Source: Ruegeria atlantica
GTDB lineage: Bacteria > Pseudomonadota > Alphaproteobacteria > Rhodobacterales > Rhodobacteraceae
Assembly: GCF_013032505.1 (NCBI RefSeq)
Contig: NZ_WQCG01000003.1
Span: 248,001-312,000, forward strand
Direction: 5' to 3'
Length of the DNA stretch: 64,000 nucleotides
Made by a program: the position numbers and the translations under genes. Every line of letters starts with the position of its first letter. Position 1 is the first letter of the stretch. This document shows, piece after piece, positions 33,232-42,766 of the stretch. The notes beneath the pieces are model-generated. The model worked only from the letters and a program-made list of their open reading frames with translations, had not been told where the DNA came from and did no database searches.

Positions 33232-33894
33232 ATGAACGAATTGGCGTTTTCCTTTTCTGATCAAGACCTGCGTGCGCTGGGATCTGGTGCGTTGTGGTGG
33301 CCAAACCGAAAGCTGCTATGCGTCAGCGACCTGCATCTTGGAAAATCCGAACGTATGGCGCGGCGTGGCGGCCCCGCCCTGCCCCCTTACGACAGTCAGG
33401 ACACTCTGACCCGACTGGCCGCCGATATCGACAGAACTGGCGCGCAAACTGTCGTTTGCCTAGGCGATAGCTTTGACGATCTGGACGTGTTGTCCGCCTT
33501 GGGTACCGCAGAAAAGCTCTCGCTGGCGGCGCTTCAGGCAGGGCGACAATGGATATGGATCGAAGGAAACCATGACCCCGGCCCAATTGATCTGGGCGGG
33601 ACACATCTGGCTGAATATACCGCTGGCCCGCTGGTTTTCCGGCATATCGCCCAGCTTGGGGGGCACGGCGAAATCTCGGGGCACTATCATCCCAAAACCC
33701 GCCTCAAGGCTCGCGGCCGAACAATCACACGCCCTGCGTTTTTACTGAACGACGTGCGGCTTATTCTACCGGCCTATGGCACTTATACTGGTGGATTGCG
33801 AAGCTCTGAGAAGGTTCTGTGCGACTTAATGGGTGATGAGGCGATGGCCATTTTGACCGGCCCTCATCCGCAAATCATTCCAATGCCACGCTGA
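33232..33894 (+). CDS. pdeM: Ligase-associated metallophosphoesterase PdeM
   Basis: PdeM is a calcineurin-like phosphoesterase proposed to act in DNA-end processing with the ligase-associated helicase. All metal-binding motifs are visible in 220 residues: DLHLGKSER near residue 32, GDSFDD near residue 79, EGNHD near residue 107 and GHYHPK near residue 145. The family length is about 220-230. It is cytoplasmic. Its stop is 2 bp from the stop of a convergent regulator gene, leaving no room for a terminator between them. Confidence 0.93.
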   Translation: MNELAFSFSDQDLRALGSGALWWPNRKLLCVSDLHLGKSERMARRGGPALPPYDSQDTLTRLAADIDRTGAQTVVCLGDSFDDLDVLSALGTAEKLSLAALQAGRQWIWIEGNHDPGPIDLGGTHLAEYTAGPLVFRHIAQLGGHGEISGHYHPKTRLKARGRTITRPAFLLNDVRLILPAYGTYTGGLRSSEKVLCDLMGDEAMAILTGPHPQIIPMPR

Positions 33895-33896
33895 GA

Positions 33897-34634
33897 TCAA
33901 ATAAGCCCGTCATCCTCGAGCATGGGTCGGTATTTCCGGCTAACAGGAATGAGATCACCGTTCACCAGTTTCAAATAGGTTCTGTCGGCCACCTTTTCGG
34001 CCCCCATGATAGCGTCATCTGTCACCCAATGAGACCGATGCGCACAATGCCCGCGCGAGGGCTCCATTTCCGCAACCGCGTCCGAGAGCCGCAACCGGAT
34101 TGTAAACGTGCCTTCCGAGGTCACCACATCCACATAGTGATTGCGTGAGGTCAGGCGGTAAATCTGTCCCTGAAAAGATGCTGGCAAACGCCGCACAAGT
34201 CGCGGCGTCGGGGGTGATGGCGGTTGGTTTTTGGGTTCTGCCCGACTGGTCAGAATCAGACCTGCGGTAAACAAGGCGCTGTACCCTATGACATGCGGGA
34301 CACCGGGGGGGCTGTGGCCCCCAAAAGAAAACAGAACCCAAGCCAGTACCCAAAGTGACGGTATAAACAACAACATGACAAACAGGGCAATTGCCAGTTC
34401 ACGTACCGGTAGGCTCAGGTCAGTACTTGTTTCGCGGATCAGTTTTCGAGCCAGCCAGGTGGACGCCACAGCGATGCCCATTACCCCAAACCAAAACAAA
34501 AAACTTAGAACAAAAGGAAAATCAGGTATCTGGAACGGCGGAAAGGCATAAGCTAGCAAAGGAACAAAGAACGCTCCGGCCACCACACGTTGTGGGCTGC
34601 ACAGGCTGAAGAGGGGTCTTAGCTTTGAAGTCAT
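33897..34634 (-). CDS. Membrane-bound LytTR-domain transcription regulator
   Basis: The 245-residue protein has about four transmembrane helices in the first 135 residues (e.g. VVAGAFFVPLLAYAF, FVLSFLFWFGVMGIAVA, ELAIALFVMLLFIPSLWVLAW, HVIGYSALFTAGLILT) and a proline-rich linker. A C-terminal LytTR DNA-binding domain spans about residues 150-240, with YRLTSRNHYVDVVTSEGT, HRSHWVTDDAI and LIPVSRKYRPML. It has no receiver domain, so it may sense through its membrane part. No partner histidine kinase or small inhibitor gene is beside it. Targets are unknown; autoregulation is common in such proteins. Confidence 0.9.
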   Translation of the reverse strand: MTSKLRPLFSLCSPQRVVAGAFFVPLLAYAFPPFQIPDFPFVLSFLFWFGVMGIAVASTWLARKLIRETSTDLSLPVRELAIALFVMLLFIPSLWVLAWVLFSFGGHSPPGVPHVIGYSALFTAGLILTSRAEPKNQPPSPPTPRLVRRLPASFQGQIYRLTSRNHYVDVVTSEGTFTIRLRLSDAVAEMEPSRGHCAHRSHWVTDDAIMGAEKVADRTYLKLVNGDLIPVSRKYRPMLEDDGLI

Positions 34635-34818
34635 GCCAAACTGAAAACCACTTTCGGGGACCCAGCCAATAACCCCGGAAAGCTAACAATCACACATTCT
34701 AAGCGGCTGGGAAATTTCGGCTATCACGCCCCATTCCGACATTCAAACCAAAAAGAGGGGGAAATTCAGCATGTTGGCGTCACAGCTTTGTTAACAACCA
34801 AGCCAATAATGCAGGTGA

Positions 34819-34844
34819 GTTGGGGCACGTATCCGCGCCCCAAC
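34819..34844 (-). terminator. Hairpin after folD
   Basis: GTTGGGGC (34819-34826) and GCCCCAAC (34837-34844) form a perfect 8-bp stem 8 bp beyond the folD stop. Read leftward no T run follows, so it may be a Rho-assisted end or a 3' stability element. Confidence 0.45.
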
Positions 34845-34852
34845 AATTTGTG

Positions 34853-35743
34853 TTAGGCCGTCAGCCCTTCGGGTTCAGGCAGGCTGTTGGCGCGACAGCA
34901 GGCTGTCAGTGTGTTGGCCAGCAAGCAAGCGATGGTCATTGGGCCAACGCCACCAGGTACCGGAGTAATAGCGCCAGCGCGCTCAGCGGCGCTAGCGTAG
35001 TCGACGTCACCGACCAGCTTGTTCTTACCGTCCCGTTCAATTCGGTTGATACCCACGTCGATGACGGTGGCCCCTTCCTTGATCCAGTCGCCTGGCACCA
35101 TCTCAGGGCGGCCAACGGCTGCAACAACGATATCTGCGCGTCGGACCACGTCGGGCAAGTCCTTGGTGCGACTATGCGCGATGGTCACGGTGCAGCTATC
35201 GCCCAGCAGCAGTTGGGCCATCGGTTTGCCCACAATATTCGAGCGCCCGATCACCACCGCGTCCATTCCGGACAGCGAGCCATGATGATCACGCAGCATC
35301 ATTAGGCAGCCAAGCGGGGTGCAAGGCACCATCGACTTCTGCCCGGTGCCCAGCAGACCCACGTTCGAAATGTGGAACCCATCGACGTCCTTGGCCGGGT
35401 CAATGGAGTTGATTACCAGATCCTCGTTGAGATGCTTTGGCAGCGGCAATTGCACCAGAATACCGTGCACCGCCGGGTCATTGTTCAGCTTAGCGATCAG
35501 CGCCAGCAGGTCCTCTTCCGAGGTATCGACATCAAGCTTGTGCTCGTAAGAGTTCATGCCGACTTCGACGGTCATCTTACCTTTCGAGCGGACATAAACC
35601 TGGCTGGCCGGGTCTTCGCCCACCAGTACCACGGCCAGGCCGGGGGTAATGCCGTTTTCTTCTTTCAGCTTTGCAACCTGATCGGCAACTTGCGCACGGA
35701 CTTTGGCCGCAAAAGCCTTGCCGTCGATAACCTGGGCTACCAT
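34853..35743 (-). CDS. folD: Methylenetetrahydrofolate dehydrogenase/cyclohydrolase
   Basis: FolD interconverts 5,10-methylene-, methenyl- and 10-formyl-tetrahydrofolate using NADP. The 296-residue protein has the catalytic lysine region [14 protein letters not shown] (YxxxK) near residue 50, [10 protein letters not shown] near residue 98 and PCTPLGC near residue 140. The NADP-binding stretch is [18 protein letters not shown] near residue 164, and the C-terminal signature is [19 protein letters not shown]. It is downstream of the chorismate mutase gene and near fhs, forming a one-carbon cluster on the minus strand, though a terminator lies just upstream of it. Confidence 0.97.
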   Translation of the reverse strand: MVAQVIDGKAFAAKVRAQVADQVAKLKEENGITPGLAVVLVGEDPASQVYVRSKGKMTVEVGMNSYEHKLDVDTSEEDLLALIAKLNNDPAVHGILVQLPLPKHLNEDLVINSIDPAKDVDGFHISNVGLLGTGQKSMVPCTPLGCLMMLRDHHGSLSGMDAVVIGRSNIVGKPMAQLLLGDSCTVTIAHSRTKDLPDVVRRADIVVAAVGRPEMVPGDWIKEGATVIDVGINRIERDGKNKLVGDVDYASAAERAGAITPVPGGVGPMTIACLLANTLTACCRANSLPEPEGLTA

Positions 35744-35760
35744 CCTTTGATCCCTTCTTT

Positions 35761-35790
35761 CAAAAAACGGATCGGGCGCATGAAGCGCCC
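35761..35790 (-). terminator. Terminator between chorismate mutase gene and folD
   Basis: GGGCGC (35774-35779) pairs with GCGCCC (35785-35790) with a 5-nt loop; read leftward it is followed by GATCCGTTTTTTG. It lies 7 bp past the chorismate mutase stop and 18 bp before the folD ATG, so folD may depend on read-through or a short promoter. Confidence 0.65.
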
Positions 35791-35796
35791 GGTCAT

Positions 35797-36102
35797 TCAG
35801 TCTGGGCCGAGAACACGTTCCTCACGTGCAATCGACCAGTCGATCAATATGCGCCACAGTTTGTCAGCCAAATCCGGATCCATTCCCAACTCGGCCGAGC
35901 TTGCGCGCACGCGTTGCACCACGTCTTCAACACGGTCCGGGATGCGGGCAGGCAGGCCCTCACCCGGCTTCAGCTCGGAAGCGCGGTCGATATAACTTGC
36001 GCGCTTCACCAACATTTCGATCAGTTGGCGGTCCAGCTTGTCGATCTGAACCCGCAGGTCCTGCATAGTTGCGCAGTCTTGCGGGGGTGTCAGAGTGGGC
36101 AT
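35797..36102 (-). CDS. Chorismate mutase (AroQ class)
   Basis: This 101-residue all-helical protein is a monofunctional AroQ-type chorismate mutase, converting chorismate to prephenate for phenylalanine and tyrosine synthesis. [19 protein letters not shown] holds the first active-site helix with the conserved Arg and the LRxxID pattern; [14 protein letters not shown] and [15 protein letters not shown] follow. The isochorismate-pyruvate lyase PchB is a close relative with the same fold, so that activity cannot be excluded by sequence alone. It lies between fhs and folD on the same strand, an unusual place for an aromatic amino-acid gene. Confidence 0.88.
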   Translation of the reverse strand: MPTLTPPQDCATMQDLRVQIDKLDRQLIEMLVKRASYIDRASELKPGEGLPARIPDRVEDVVQRVRASSAELGMDPDLADKLWRILIDWSIAREERVLGPD

Positions 36103-36159
36103 CGCAATCTCCTCATGGCCCGGGGATTCCCCGGACCACGAGATGTCCTATTCGGCGGC

Positions 36160-37836
36160 TTAGAACAAGCCCTCGATCTCACTTGCGTCGTTAAGACAGA
36201 TGGTTTCCGCAGCCGGTTTGCGAGGCAGGCCGGGCATGGTCATGATCTCACCGCAGACAACCACGATGAAGCCGGCACCTGCGGACAGGCGAACTTCGCG
36301 TACCGGAACCGAGTGGCCGGTGGGCGCGCCGCGCAGGGTCGGGTCGGTCGAGAACGAGTACTGAGTTTTCGCCATGCAGACCGGCAGGTTGCCGTAGCCC
36401 GCTTCTTCCCACTCACGCAGTTGGTTGCGGATCTTGTTGTCGGCCAGCACCTCGTCAGCGCGGTAGATACGCTTGGCAATGGTTTCGATCTTTTCGAACA
36501 GCGGCATATCGTCGGGGTAGATCGGCGAGAAGTTGGCGCTGCCACCTTCGACGATTTCGACAACTTTTTCTGCCAGCGGCGCGGAACCTTCCGAGCCCAG
36601 CTCCCAGTGACGCGACAGAACCGCTTCAACACCGTGCTCGCCGCAATACTCGCTGACCGCCTGCACTTCGGCGTCGGTGTCAGTGACAAAGTGGTTGATG
36701 GCGACAACAACCGGCACGCCGAACGATTTCACGTTTTCGATGTGACGGCCCAGGTTTGCACAGCCCGATTTGACCGCATCGACGTTTTCCGCGCCCAGAT
36801 CAGCCTTAGCAACGCCGCCATTCATTTTCATCGCGCGCACGGTGGCAACCAGAACGACTGCCGACGGTGCGATGCCTGCCTTGCGGCACTTGATGTTCAT
36901 GAACTTCTCGGCACCCAGGTCAGCACCAAAGCCTGCTTCGGTCACGACATAGTCAGCGACTTTCAGGGCGGTCTTGGTTGCGATGACCGAGTTACAACCG
37001 TGTGCGATGTTCGCGAAGGGGCCGCCGTGGACAAATGCCGGGTTGTTTTCCAGCGTTTGCACCAGGTTCGGCTGCATGGCATCTTTCAGCAGAACGGTCA
37101 TTGCGCCTTCGGCTTTGATGTCGCGGCAGTAGACCGGGGTTTTGTCGCGGCGGTAGGCCACGATGATGTCGCCCAGACGTTTTTCCAGGTCTTTCAGGTC
37201 GTTGGCCAGACACAAGATCGCCATGACCTCGGACGCCACGGTGATGTCAAAACCTGCTTCACGCGGGAAGCCGTTGGACACACCACCCAGCGAAGCAGTT
37301 ATCTGGCGCAGGGCCCGGTCGTTCATGTCGACCACACGACGCCATGCAACGCGGCGGGTATCAATCTCACACTCATTGCCCCAATAGATGTGGTTGTCGA
37401 TCATCGCGGACAGCAGCGAGTGCGCGCTGGTGATGGCGTGGAAATCGCCGGTGAAGTGCAGGTTCATCTCTTCCATCGGAACAACCTGCGCGTAACCGCC
37501 ACCTGCAGCGCCACCCTTCATCCCGAAGTTCGGACCCAGCGATGCTTCGCGGATACAGATCATCGCGTTCTTGCCGATGCGGTTCAGACCGTCACCCAGA
37601 CCAACTGTGGTGGTGGTTTTGCCCTCACCTGCCGGGGTCGGGTTGATCGCTGTCACCAGCACCAGTTTGCCATCCTCACGATCCTGAACCGAGTTGATGA
37701 AGTCCTGGCTGACTTTCGCTTTGTCATGCCCGTAGGGCAGCAGATCAGCGGATTCGATGCCGATCTTTGCGCCGATTTCCTGAATCGGCTTCTTGTTCGC
37801 TTCGCGCGCGATTTCGATGTCGGATTTATAGCTCAT
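36160..37836 (-). CDS. fhs: Formate-tetrahydrofolate ligase
   Basis: Fhs makes 10-formyl-tetrahydrofolate from formate, ATP and tetrahydrofolate. From ATG 37836 the protein has 558 residues, the usual length. [18 protein letters not shown] opens it, and the ATP-binding loop is [18 protein letters not shown] near residue 70. [24 protein letters not shown] near residue 110 and the C-terminal [15 protein letters not shown] are family signatures. In roseobacters the enzyme supports C1 oxidation and purine synthesis. FolD two genes away completes the folate-linked path. A longer frame to 37896 is less likely. Confidence 0.97.
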   Translation of the reverse strand: MSYKSDIEIAREANKKPIQEIGAKIGIESADLLPYGHDKAKVSQDFINSVQDREDGKLVLVTAINPTPAGEGKTTTTVGLGDGLNRIGKNAMICIREASLGPNFGMKGGAAGGGYAQVVPMEEMNLHFTGDFHAITSAHSLLSAMIDNHIYWGNECEIDTRRVAWRRVVDMNDRALRQITASLGGVSNGFPREAGFDITVASEVMAILCLANDLKDLEKRLGDIIVAYRRDKTPVYCRDIKAEGAMTVLLKDAMQPNLVQTLENNPAFVHGGPFANIAHGCNSVIATKTALKVADYVVTEAGFGADLGAEKFMNIKCRKAGIAPSAVVLVATVRAMKMNGGVAKADLGAENVDAVKSGCANLGRHIENVKSFGVPVVVAINHFVTDTDAEVQAVSEYCGEHGVEAVLSRHWELGSEGSAPLAEKVVEIVEGGSANFSPIYPDDMPLFEKIETIAKRIYRADEVLADNKIRNQLREWEEAGYGNLPVCMAKTQYSFSTDPTLRGAPTGHSVPVREVRLSAGAGFIVVVCGEIMTMPGLPRKPAAETICLNDASEIEGLF

Positions 37837-38001
37837 TGGGCAAGACCCCTGGTTGAATTCCCTGCAAACCGACGCAATTGGGTCGGTGCTGATCAATCCA
37901 TACCGTTGTGTACAATTCCAATGGATAGAAATTCCGACATATTCGTGCCGTGAAACGGCGTAGCGTCACTTCAACGGTTTCAAATCAAAAATGCTTGACT
38001 T

Positions 38002-38577
38002 TTATGGCGCCCAGGCGCGCTGGTCCGGCACAAACAGCGTCATCCGATCCCCCAGCCGCAATTGCCCGGGCCGTTCCACCCACGCGGTCACGCCCCTTCG
38101 ACCCTGTGCCGCTGGCTTGAATGACGGACCGTATCCGGGCTGATCAGCCTCGATCTCGCGTCCGGGAATGATGCAGGGGCGGTTTTCCATGTCCACGGTG
38201 ATTGTGACACCGTCGTGGACCTGCAGGCGCGAGGACGGGGGAAGATGTGTAAAGTCCGGGATACCGCGCAGCAGGATGCTGACACCTAAAAACGATGGGT
38301 CCAAAAACTCCAAACCCATCTCTTGGGCTATTGCGTCCATTTCTTCGGCGGACAACACCGACAATTGACGGACATTGCGGATTTCGGTGCCTTGCGGATA
38401 CAGGTTTTTGACCCGGACACAGGATGGACGGTTCAGCCCCTCATGCCGTTCGCCTTTGTCGCCTGAGAAATCCAGATCCAAAGCATCGACCGCTTTGGAT
38501 CGAATCGAGTCACCCGCAGGCACATGGCCCAGCCAAACAACTTCACCCGTGAATTCTGTTTCGCGCAAAACCGGCAT
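38002..38577 (-). CDS. MOSC domain-containing protein
   Basis: The 191-residue protein (ATG 38577, MPVLRETEFTGEVVWLG) fits the standalone MOSC family related to the molybdenum cofactor sulfurase C-terminus. Visible elements are the KAVDALDLDFSGDKGERHEGLNRPSC region near residue 35 and the QLSVLSAEEMDAIA turn near residue 70. Further along are a RPCIIPGREIE segment near residue 130 and a RRGVTAWVERPG element near residue 160. Standalone MOSC proteins may handle metal-sulfur cofactors or detoxify hydroxylated bases (YiiM-like); the function here is not defined. It is monocistronic, between ftsH and fhs on the same strand. Confidence 0.82.
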   Translation of the reverse strand: MPVLRETEFTGEVVWLGHVPAGDSIRSKAVDALDLDFSGDKGERHEGLNRPSCVRVKNLYPQGTEIRNVRQLSVLSAEEMDAIAQEMGLEFLDPSFLGVSILLRGIPDFTHLPPSSRLQVHDGVTITVDMENRPCIIPGREIEADQPGYGPSFKPAAQGRRGVTAWVERPGQLRLGDRMTLFVPDQRAWAP

Positions 38578-38644
38578 TTGAAATCCTCTTCGACTGCGGA
38601 CTGTCAAAATCGCACTAAAGGTCAGACTGGTCCAAATGAAAAGC

Positions 38645-38678
38645 GCAAAAGAAAAGACCCGGGACTGTGCCCGGGTCT
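38645..38678 (-). terminator. Rho-independent terminator after ftsH
   Basis: AGACCCGGG (38655-38663) pairs with CCCGGGTCT (38670-38678) in a perfect 9-bp stem with a 6-nt loop; read leftward TTTTCTTTTG follows. It lies 8 bp past the ftsH stop. Confidence 0.85.
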
Positions 38679-38685
38679 GATTTCT

Positions 38686-40602
38686 TTACGCCGAAGGTTC
38701 CGGCTCCATCCCGCCTTCGGGCGGGGTCTTTTTGACCTTGGTCTTGGGAATGGCCGTGACACTGGGTGCACTGCCTTCATCCGGCTTATCACCTTCGTCA
38801 TCACCTTCGCTGGGCGACTCGCCATTCATTACACGCTTGATCTCATCCCCGGTCAGGGTTTCGTATTCAAGCAGCCCTTGCGCCAGGCGTTCCCATTCCT
38901 CGTTCTTGTCGGTCAGGATCTTGTGCGCATGCTCATACCCTTGCTGGATCAGGCGCTTCACCTCTTCTTCGATCAGCTCTTTAGTATGCGCTGAAACCGA
39001 GAAACCAGCAGTGTTACCCTGATAGCCTTCGTGAGCCTCGGCATAGTCGATGTTACCGACCTTGTCCGACATACCCCAGCGCATCACCATGGCGCGCGCC
39101 AGTTGGCTGGCCTGCATGATGTCACCGGCCGGACCGTTCGAAACGTGATCTTCGCCGTACTTGATTACTTCGGCAGCCTTGCCAGCCATGGTCATCGCCA
39201 GCTTCTGTTCACACTCATCGCGGTGATAGTTCAGGCGATCCATTTCAGGCAGCGACACAACCATACCCAGCGCTCCACCGCGCGGAATAATAGTCGCTTT
39301 GTAAACCGGATCGCACAGCGGCAGTTCAAGACCGACAACAGCGTGACCGGCCTCATGATAGGCTGTCTTTTCCTTCTGGTCCTGTGTCAGAACCATCGAG
39401 CGGCGCTCGGCCCCCATCATCACCTTGTCTTTGGCGTTCTCAAAATCTTCCATGGTGACAAAGCGACGGCCCACACGCGCGGCCATCAGCGCAGCCTCAT
39501 TCACGAGGTTCGCCAGATCAGCACCCGAGAAACCCGGTGTACCCCGCGCGATGATGCGCAGATCGACGTCAGGGCCCAGGGGTGTCTTGCGCGCGTGCAC
39601 GCCCAAAATCTTCTCACGGCCTTTGATGTCTGGGTTGCCAACGGTCACGTTCCGGTCGAACCGGCCCGGACGCAGCAGGGCTGGGTCCAGAACATCCTTA
39701 CGGTTGGTAGCCGCCAGAATGATCACACCTTCATTGGCTTCGAACCCGTCCATCTCGACCAGCAGCTGGTTGAGGGTCTGTTCGCGCTCGTCGTTACCGC
39801 CGCCGTAGCCAGCGCCACGATGGCGACCCACGGCATCAATTTCGTCGATGAAGACGATACACGGCGCGTTCTTTTTGGCCTGCTCGAACATGTCGCGCAC
39901 GCGGGAAGCACCGACGCCGACAAACATTTCGACAAAGTCAGAGCCCGAAATAGTGAAAAACGGAACACCAGCTTCACCCGCAATCGCACGGGCCAGCAAC
40001 GTTTTACCGGTACCCGGAGGACCGACCAGAAGCGCGCCTTTCGGGATCTTGCCACCCAGACGGCTGAACTTCTGCGGGTTGCGCAAGAATTCAACGATCT
40101 CTTCCAGCTCTTCTTTTGCCTCGTCGATGCCCGCCACGTCGTCAAACGTCACACGGCCATGCTTTTCGGTCAGCATCTTGGCCTTGGACTTGCCAAAGCC
40201 CATTGCACCGCCTTTTCCGCCGCCTTGCATCCGGTTCATGAAATAGACCCAAACACCAATTAGCAACAGGAATGGCAGCAGCGTGATCAGGAACGACTGA
40301 AAGCCAGATTGTTGCTGTTTCTCGGCGCGAACAGGAATGCTCTCGTCAATCAGCAGTTTGGTGACCTCGGCATCGCCGGGTTTGATGGTGACATAGCTGG
40401 CACCGCTTTGCGTGGTATAGCGAATCTGTTCGCCATCCAGGGTCACGTTCTTAACTTCGCCTGCTTCAACAGCAGTTACGAAATCCGAATAAGTTCTTTC
40501 ATTGCTCTGAAGCGTTCCGCCTGGTCCGCTGAACAAATTGAACAGTGCAAGGATCAGCAGAAACAGAACGACCCAGAAGGCGATATTGCGAGCGTTGCCC
40601 AA
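38686..40602 (-). CDS. ftsH: ATP-dependent zinc metalloprotease FtsH
   Basis: FtsH is a membrane-bound AAA+ protease that degrades misfolded membrane proteins and regulatory proteins. The 638-residue protein has two N-terminal helices ([21 protein letters not shown] and [19 protein letters not shown]) around a small periplasmic domain. Then comes the AAA domain with Walker A GPPGTGKT and Walker [12 protein letters not shown], the SRH, and the zinc site HEAGH at residues 416-420. The C-terminal tail is acidic and proline-rich. It follows tilS by 76 bp, a common pairing in alphaproteobacteria. Confidence 0.98.
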   Translation of the reverse strand: MGNARNIAFWVVLFLLILALFNLFSGPGGTLQSNERTYSDFVTAVEAGEVKNVTLDGEQIRYTTQSGASYVTIKPGDAEVTKLLIDESIPVRAEKQQQSGFQSFLITLLPFLLLIGVWVYFMNRMQGGGKGGAMGFGKSKAKMLTEKHGRVTFDDVAGIDEAKEELEEIVEFLRNPQKFSRLGGKIPKGALLVGPPGTGKTLLARAIAGEAGVPFFTISGSDFVEMFVGVGASRVRDMFEQAKKNAPCIVFIDEIDAVGRHRGAGYGGGNDEREQTLNQLLVEMDGFEANEGVIILAATNRKDVLDPALLRPGRFDRNVTVGNPDIKGREKILGVHARKTPLGPDVDLRIIARGTPGFSGADLANLVNEAALMAARVGRRFVTMEDFENAKDKVMMGAERRSMVLTQDQKEKTAYHEAGHAVVGLELPLCDPVYKATIIPRGGALGMVVSLPEMDRLNYHRDECEQKLAMTMAGKAAEVIKYGEDHVSNGPAGDIMQASQLARAMVMRWGMSDKVGNIDYAEAHEGYQGNTAGFSVSAHTKELIEEEVKRLIQQGYEHAHKILTDKNEEWERLAQGLLEYETLTGDEIKRVMNGESPSEGDDEGDKPDEGSAPSVTAIPKTKVKKTPPEGGMEPEPSA

Positions 40603-40678
40603 GGAAAATCTCCCAAAAGATTTCGGCAGATGGGGATCTGCCGGGTTGCTCTATAAAATAGAGATGATTCAAGCAGGT

Positions 40679-41932
40679 TCAATGCGATAAAAAAGAAGAG
40701 TGAAACTCGGGCGTTCCAACGGCCAATTCAGCGGACCAACCGTTCGCGAACCCGGCATTTGGCGCTGAAATCAGTTCATCTGCTCTCCAAACGGCTGGTG
40801 ACGCCAACAATACCTTTCGCGGCTTGCCCAGGCTCCGCCAATCCGGAACCCTTGGCAAGCCTTCCTCGCCCAATGGGCGAATTTGCGCGTCGGCAACCGA
40901 ATCTCCTGACAGAATCCAACGCCTGTCCCACAGTTCGCCAGGACGCACGGTTTCACCTTGTACTGCGTTTAGCTCTCTGCAAATCCACATCTTATTGGCC
41001 TGCGGGACCAACAAACAACCGCCGATCGAGGTAGCACTGCCGTCTTCAACGGCCTTTACTGCCTGATCCACCGAAGTTTGGCGTGGCGGATACCCCTGCC
41101 CAGCTATCCAGGCAACGCAGCCGACCAAAAGCCGTCGCTGGATTTCCTTTGGCAAGGTTTGAAAGGCCACACGATCCAAACACACGTCTCCGGTTTCCAC
41201 CTTGGCAATTTTTCGGGCGGATTCCTGCGTAAAACGCTCTAAGGCTTCACGCGCTTGTGCAAGATTTTCAGCGACTCGGGTCAAAGACTTGGCTGTGATT
41301 CCCAATTCCGCGAGATCAATCAAGGCTTGCCGTGCCTTAATCCGGTCAAACCTCAAGTCCTGATTCGAGGGGTCTTCGATCCAATCAACCCTTTCGCCCG
41401 ACAGGTAGTCACGCAGCGTCTGTCGTGTGACGCCCAACACTGGCCGCAACAGCGTCACACCATTCATGTTTCGCTCATTCGACATGCCGGACAGGCCCGT
41501 GATCCCAGCGGCGCGCCCCAGGCGCATTAGGAAGGTTTCGGCCTGATCATCCGCGGTGTGACCTAACGCAATCGCACTGATCGCATTGCTGTTGGCCCAT
41601 TCGGCTAACAGCCTATAACGGGCCTGACGGGCCTGGTCCTGAAGGTTCCCGTCACCGGTCCAGCCTTTCCACTTCAGGATTTGATGCGTGATGCCCAGAC
41701 CTGCGGCAAGGGTGCTGACTTTCCGCGCTTCGTCTTCGGATTCGGGACGCAATCCGTGGTCAACTGTCGCCGCAAACAGCTCAACCTGCGCGCCTTGCGC
41801 AATTTCGTTCAGCAACAATAGCAAGGCGACCGAGTCGCTTCCGCCGGACACAGCCACACCAAGGCGCGATGGAAGGGTTTTGGGCAAGCACGCCCGAATC
41901 TCGGCGCGCAGTCTTTCAACGTTTTCGGTCAA
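40679..41932 (-). CDS. tilS: tRNA(Ile)-lysidine synthase
   Basis: TilS adds lysine to C34 of the CAU-anticodon tRNA(Ile) so it reads AUA. The 417-residue protein has the PP-loop motif SGGSDS at residues 29-34 and the long N-terminal ATPase domain with GHTADDQAETFLMRLGRAAG near residue 122. The lysine-tRNA domain (RPVLGVTRQTLRDYL, WIEDPSNQDLRFDRIKAR) follows. The start appears to be TTG at 41932, overlapping the stop of cpoB (TTGA); no ATG lies nearby in frame. It closes the tol-pal run and precedes ftsH. Confidence 0.94.
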   Translation of the reverse strand: MTENVERLRAEIRACLPKTLPSRLGVAVSGGSDSVALLLLLNEIAQGAQVELFAATVDHGLRPESEDEARKVSTLAAGLGITHQILKWKGWTGDGNLQDQARQARYRLLAEWANSNAISAIALGHTADDQAETFLMRLGRAAGITGLSGMSNERNMNGVTLLRPVLGVTRQTLRDYLSGERVDWIEDPSNQDLRFDRIKARQALIDLAELGITAKSLTRVAENLAQAREALERFTQESARKIAKVETGDVCLDRVAFQTLPKEIQRRLLVGCVAWIAGQGYPPRQTSVDQAVKAVEDGSATSIGGCLLVPQANKMWICRELNAVQGETVRPGELWDRRWILSGDSVADAQIRPLGEEGLPRVPDWRSLGKPRKVLLASPAVWRADELISAPNAGFANGWSAELAVGTPEFHSSFLSH

Positions 41933-42765
41933 GAACAGCCCAGGCTTGCCATTTCCTGCGTGGCATTCGTGGCCGAAGTCGAAGATGGGAAACGCACGCC
42001 TACTTCACCAAGGGTGATACAAGCCTGATCGGTCTGCCCTAAGCGCCCGAGCGCCGAGCCCAGCTCGAACAACGCCTCGGGTGCGAATGCACCTTCGGAA
42101 TCACCGGTAAAACTGGCCAAGAAGGCCCGTGCAGCCTCGCGCGTATCACCAACCCCAACAAGCGCCCGTCCGCGTTTCAGGTTGGCCTCGGGTGCCAACG
42201 GACTTCCGGGATATGACGTCTCGAACGCGGCGAACTGATCCGCTGCGGCCTGATAGTTGCCTTCTGCAAGGGCTTGAGATGCGGTATCAAAATCAGCGCG
42301 CTCGCCTACTGCAAGTTCACCCTGTTCCACCGAATTCGGTGTCGTCGGGGTAGTAGGTGTTGTCGGTGCCGCAGCTGTGATTTCGGTCTCGCCGCCCAAG
42401 GTCGACGTCTCGCCAAGCGTACTGAGATCACCGCCTTCCAGCTCTACCAACCGGAACTCCAGATCGCCGATCCGGTTGGTGCCATCGGTGACAATGTTCT
42501 GCACACGCTGGTTCAACTGTTCGGTCTGACGGGTCAGGCGCTGCAATTCAGCCTCGATGGCGTCGACGCGTTCCAGAACGGAGCTGCCGGCCAGGTTCGG
42601 CGCTGGCGAGCCTGTGGTCGAAAACTCGCGCTTGAGGCGCTGGATTTCGACGTGCAGCACCGTCAGTTCCTGACGGATATCCGCCAGGGTTTGCTGATCC
42701 TGTGCATTTGCCGCGCCGGCGGTCGCCATGACCGCAGCCAGAACCCATCCTGCAATTCGCATCAT
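41929..42765 (-). CDS. cpoB: Cell division coordinator CpoB (YbgF)
   Basis: CpoB is a periplasmic protein that links Tol-Pal constriction to peptidoglycan synthesis. The 278-residue precursor has a signal peptide (MMRIAGWVLAAVMATAGAANA) and an N-terminal coiled coil (about residues 25-110). After a Thr/Pro-rich linker (TPTTPTTPN) come C-terminal TPR repeats from about residue 155 (DFDTASQALAEGNYQAAADQFAAF, SPLAPEANLKRGRALVGVGD). It ends the Tol-Pal operon, 1 bp after pal, and overlaps tilS. Confidence 0.93.
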   Translation of the reverse strand: MMRIAGWVLAAVMATAGAANAQDQQTLADIRQELTVLHVEIQRLKREFSTTGSPAPNLAGSSVLERVDAIEAELQRLTRQTEQLNQRVQNIVTDGTNRIGDLEFRLVELEGGDLSTLGETSTLGGETEITAAAPTTPTTPTTPNSVEQGELAVGERADFDTASQALAEGNYQAAADQFAAFETSYPGSPLAPEANLKRGRALVGVGDTREAARAFLASFTGDSEGAFAPEALFELGSALGRLGQTDQACITLGEVGVRFPSSTSATNATQEMASLGCS

Positions 42766-42766
42766 C

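Noticed and set aside
35914-37953. A 679-codon frame on the plus strand
   Set aside because: It is antisense to fhs and chorismate mutase, which have full family signatures on the other strand; the product is rich in His and Gln and has no domain. It is a GC-bias shadow.
39031-40263. A 410-codon frame on the plus strand over ftsH
   Set aside because: Antisense to the AAA and protease domains of FtsH, with biased composition; no ribosome site or domain.
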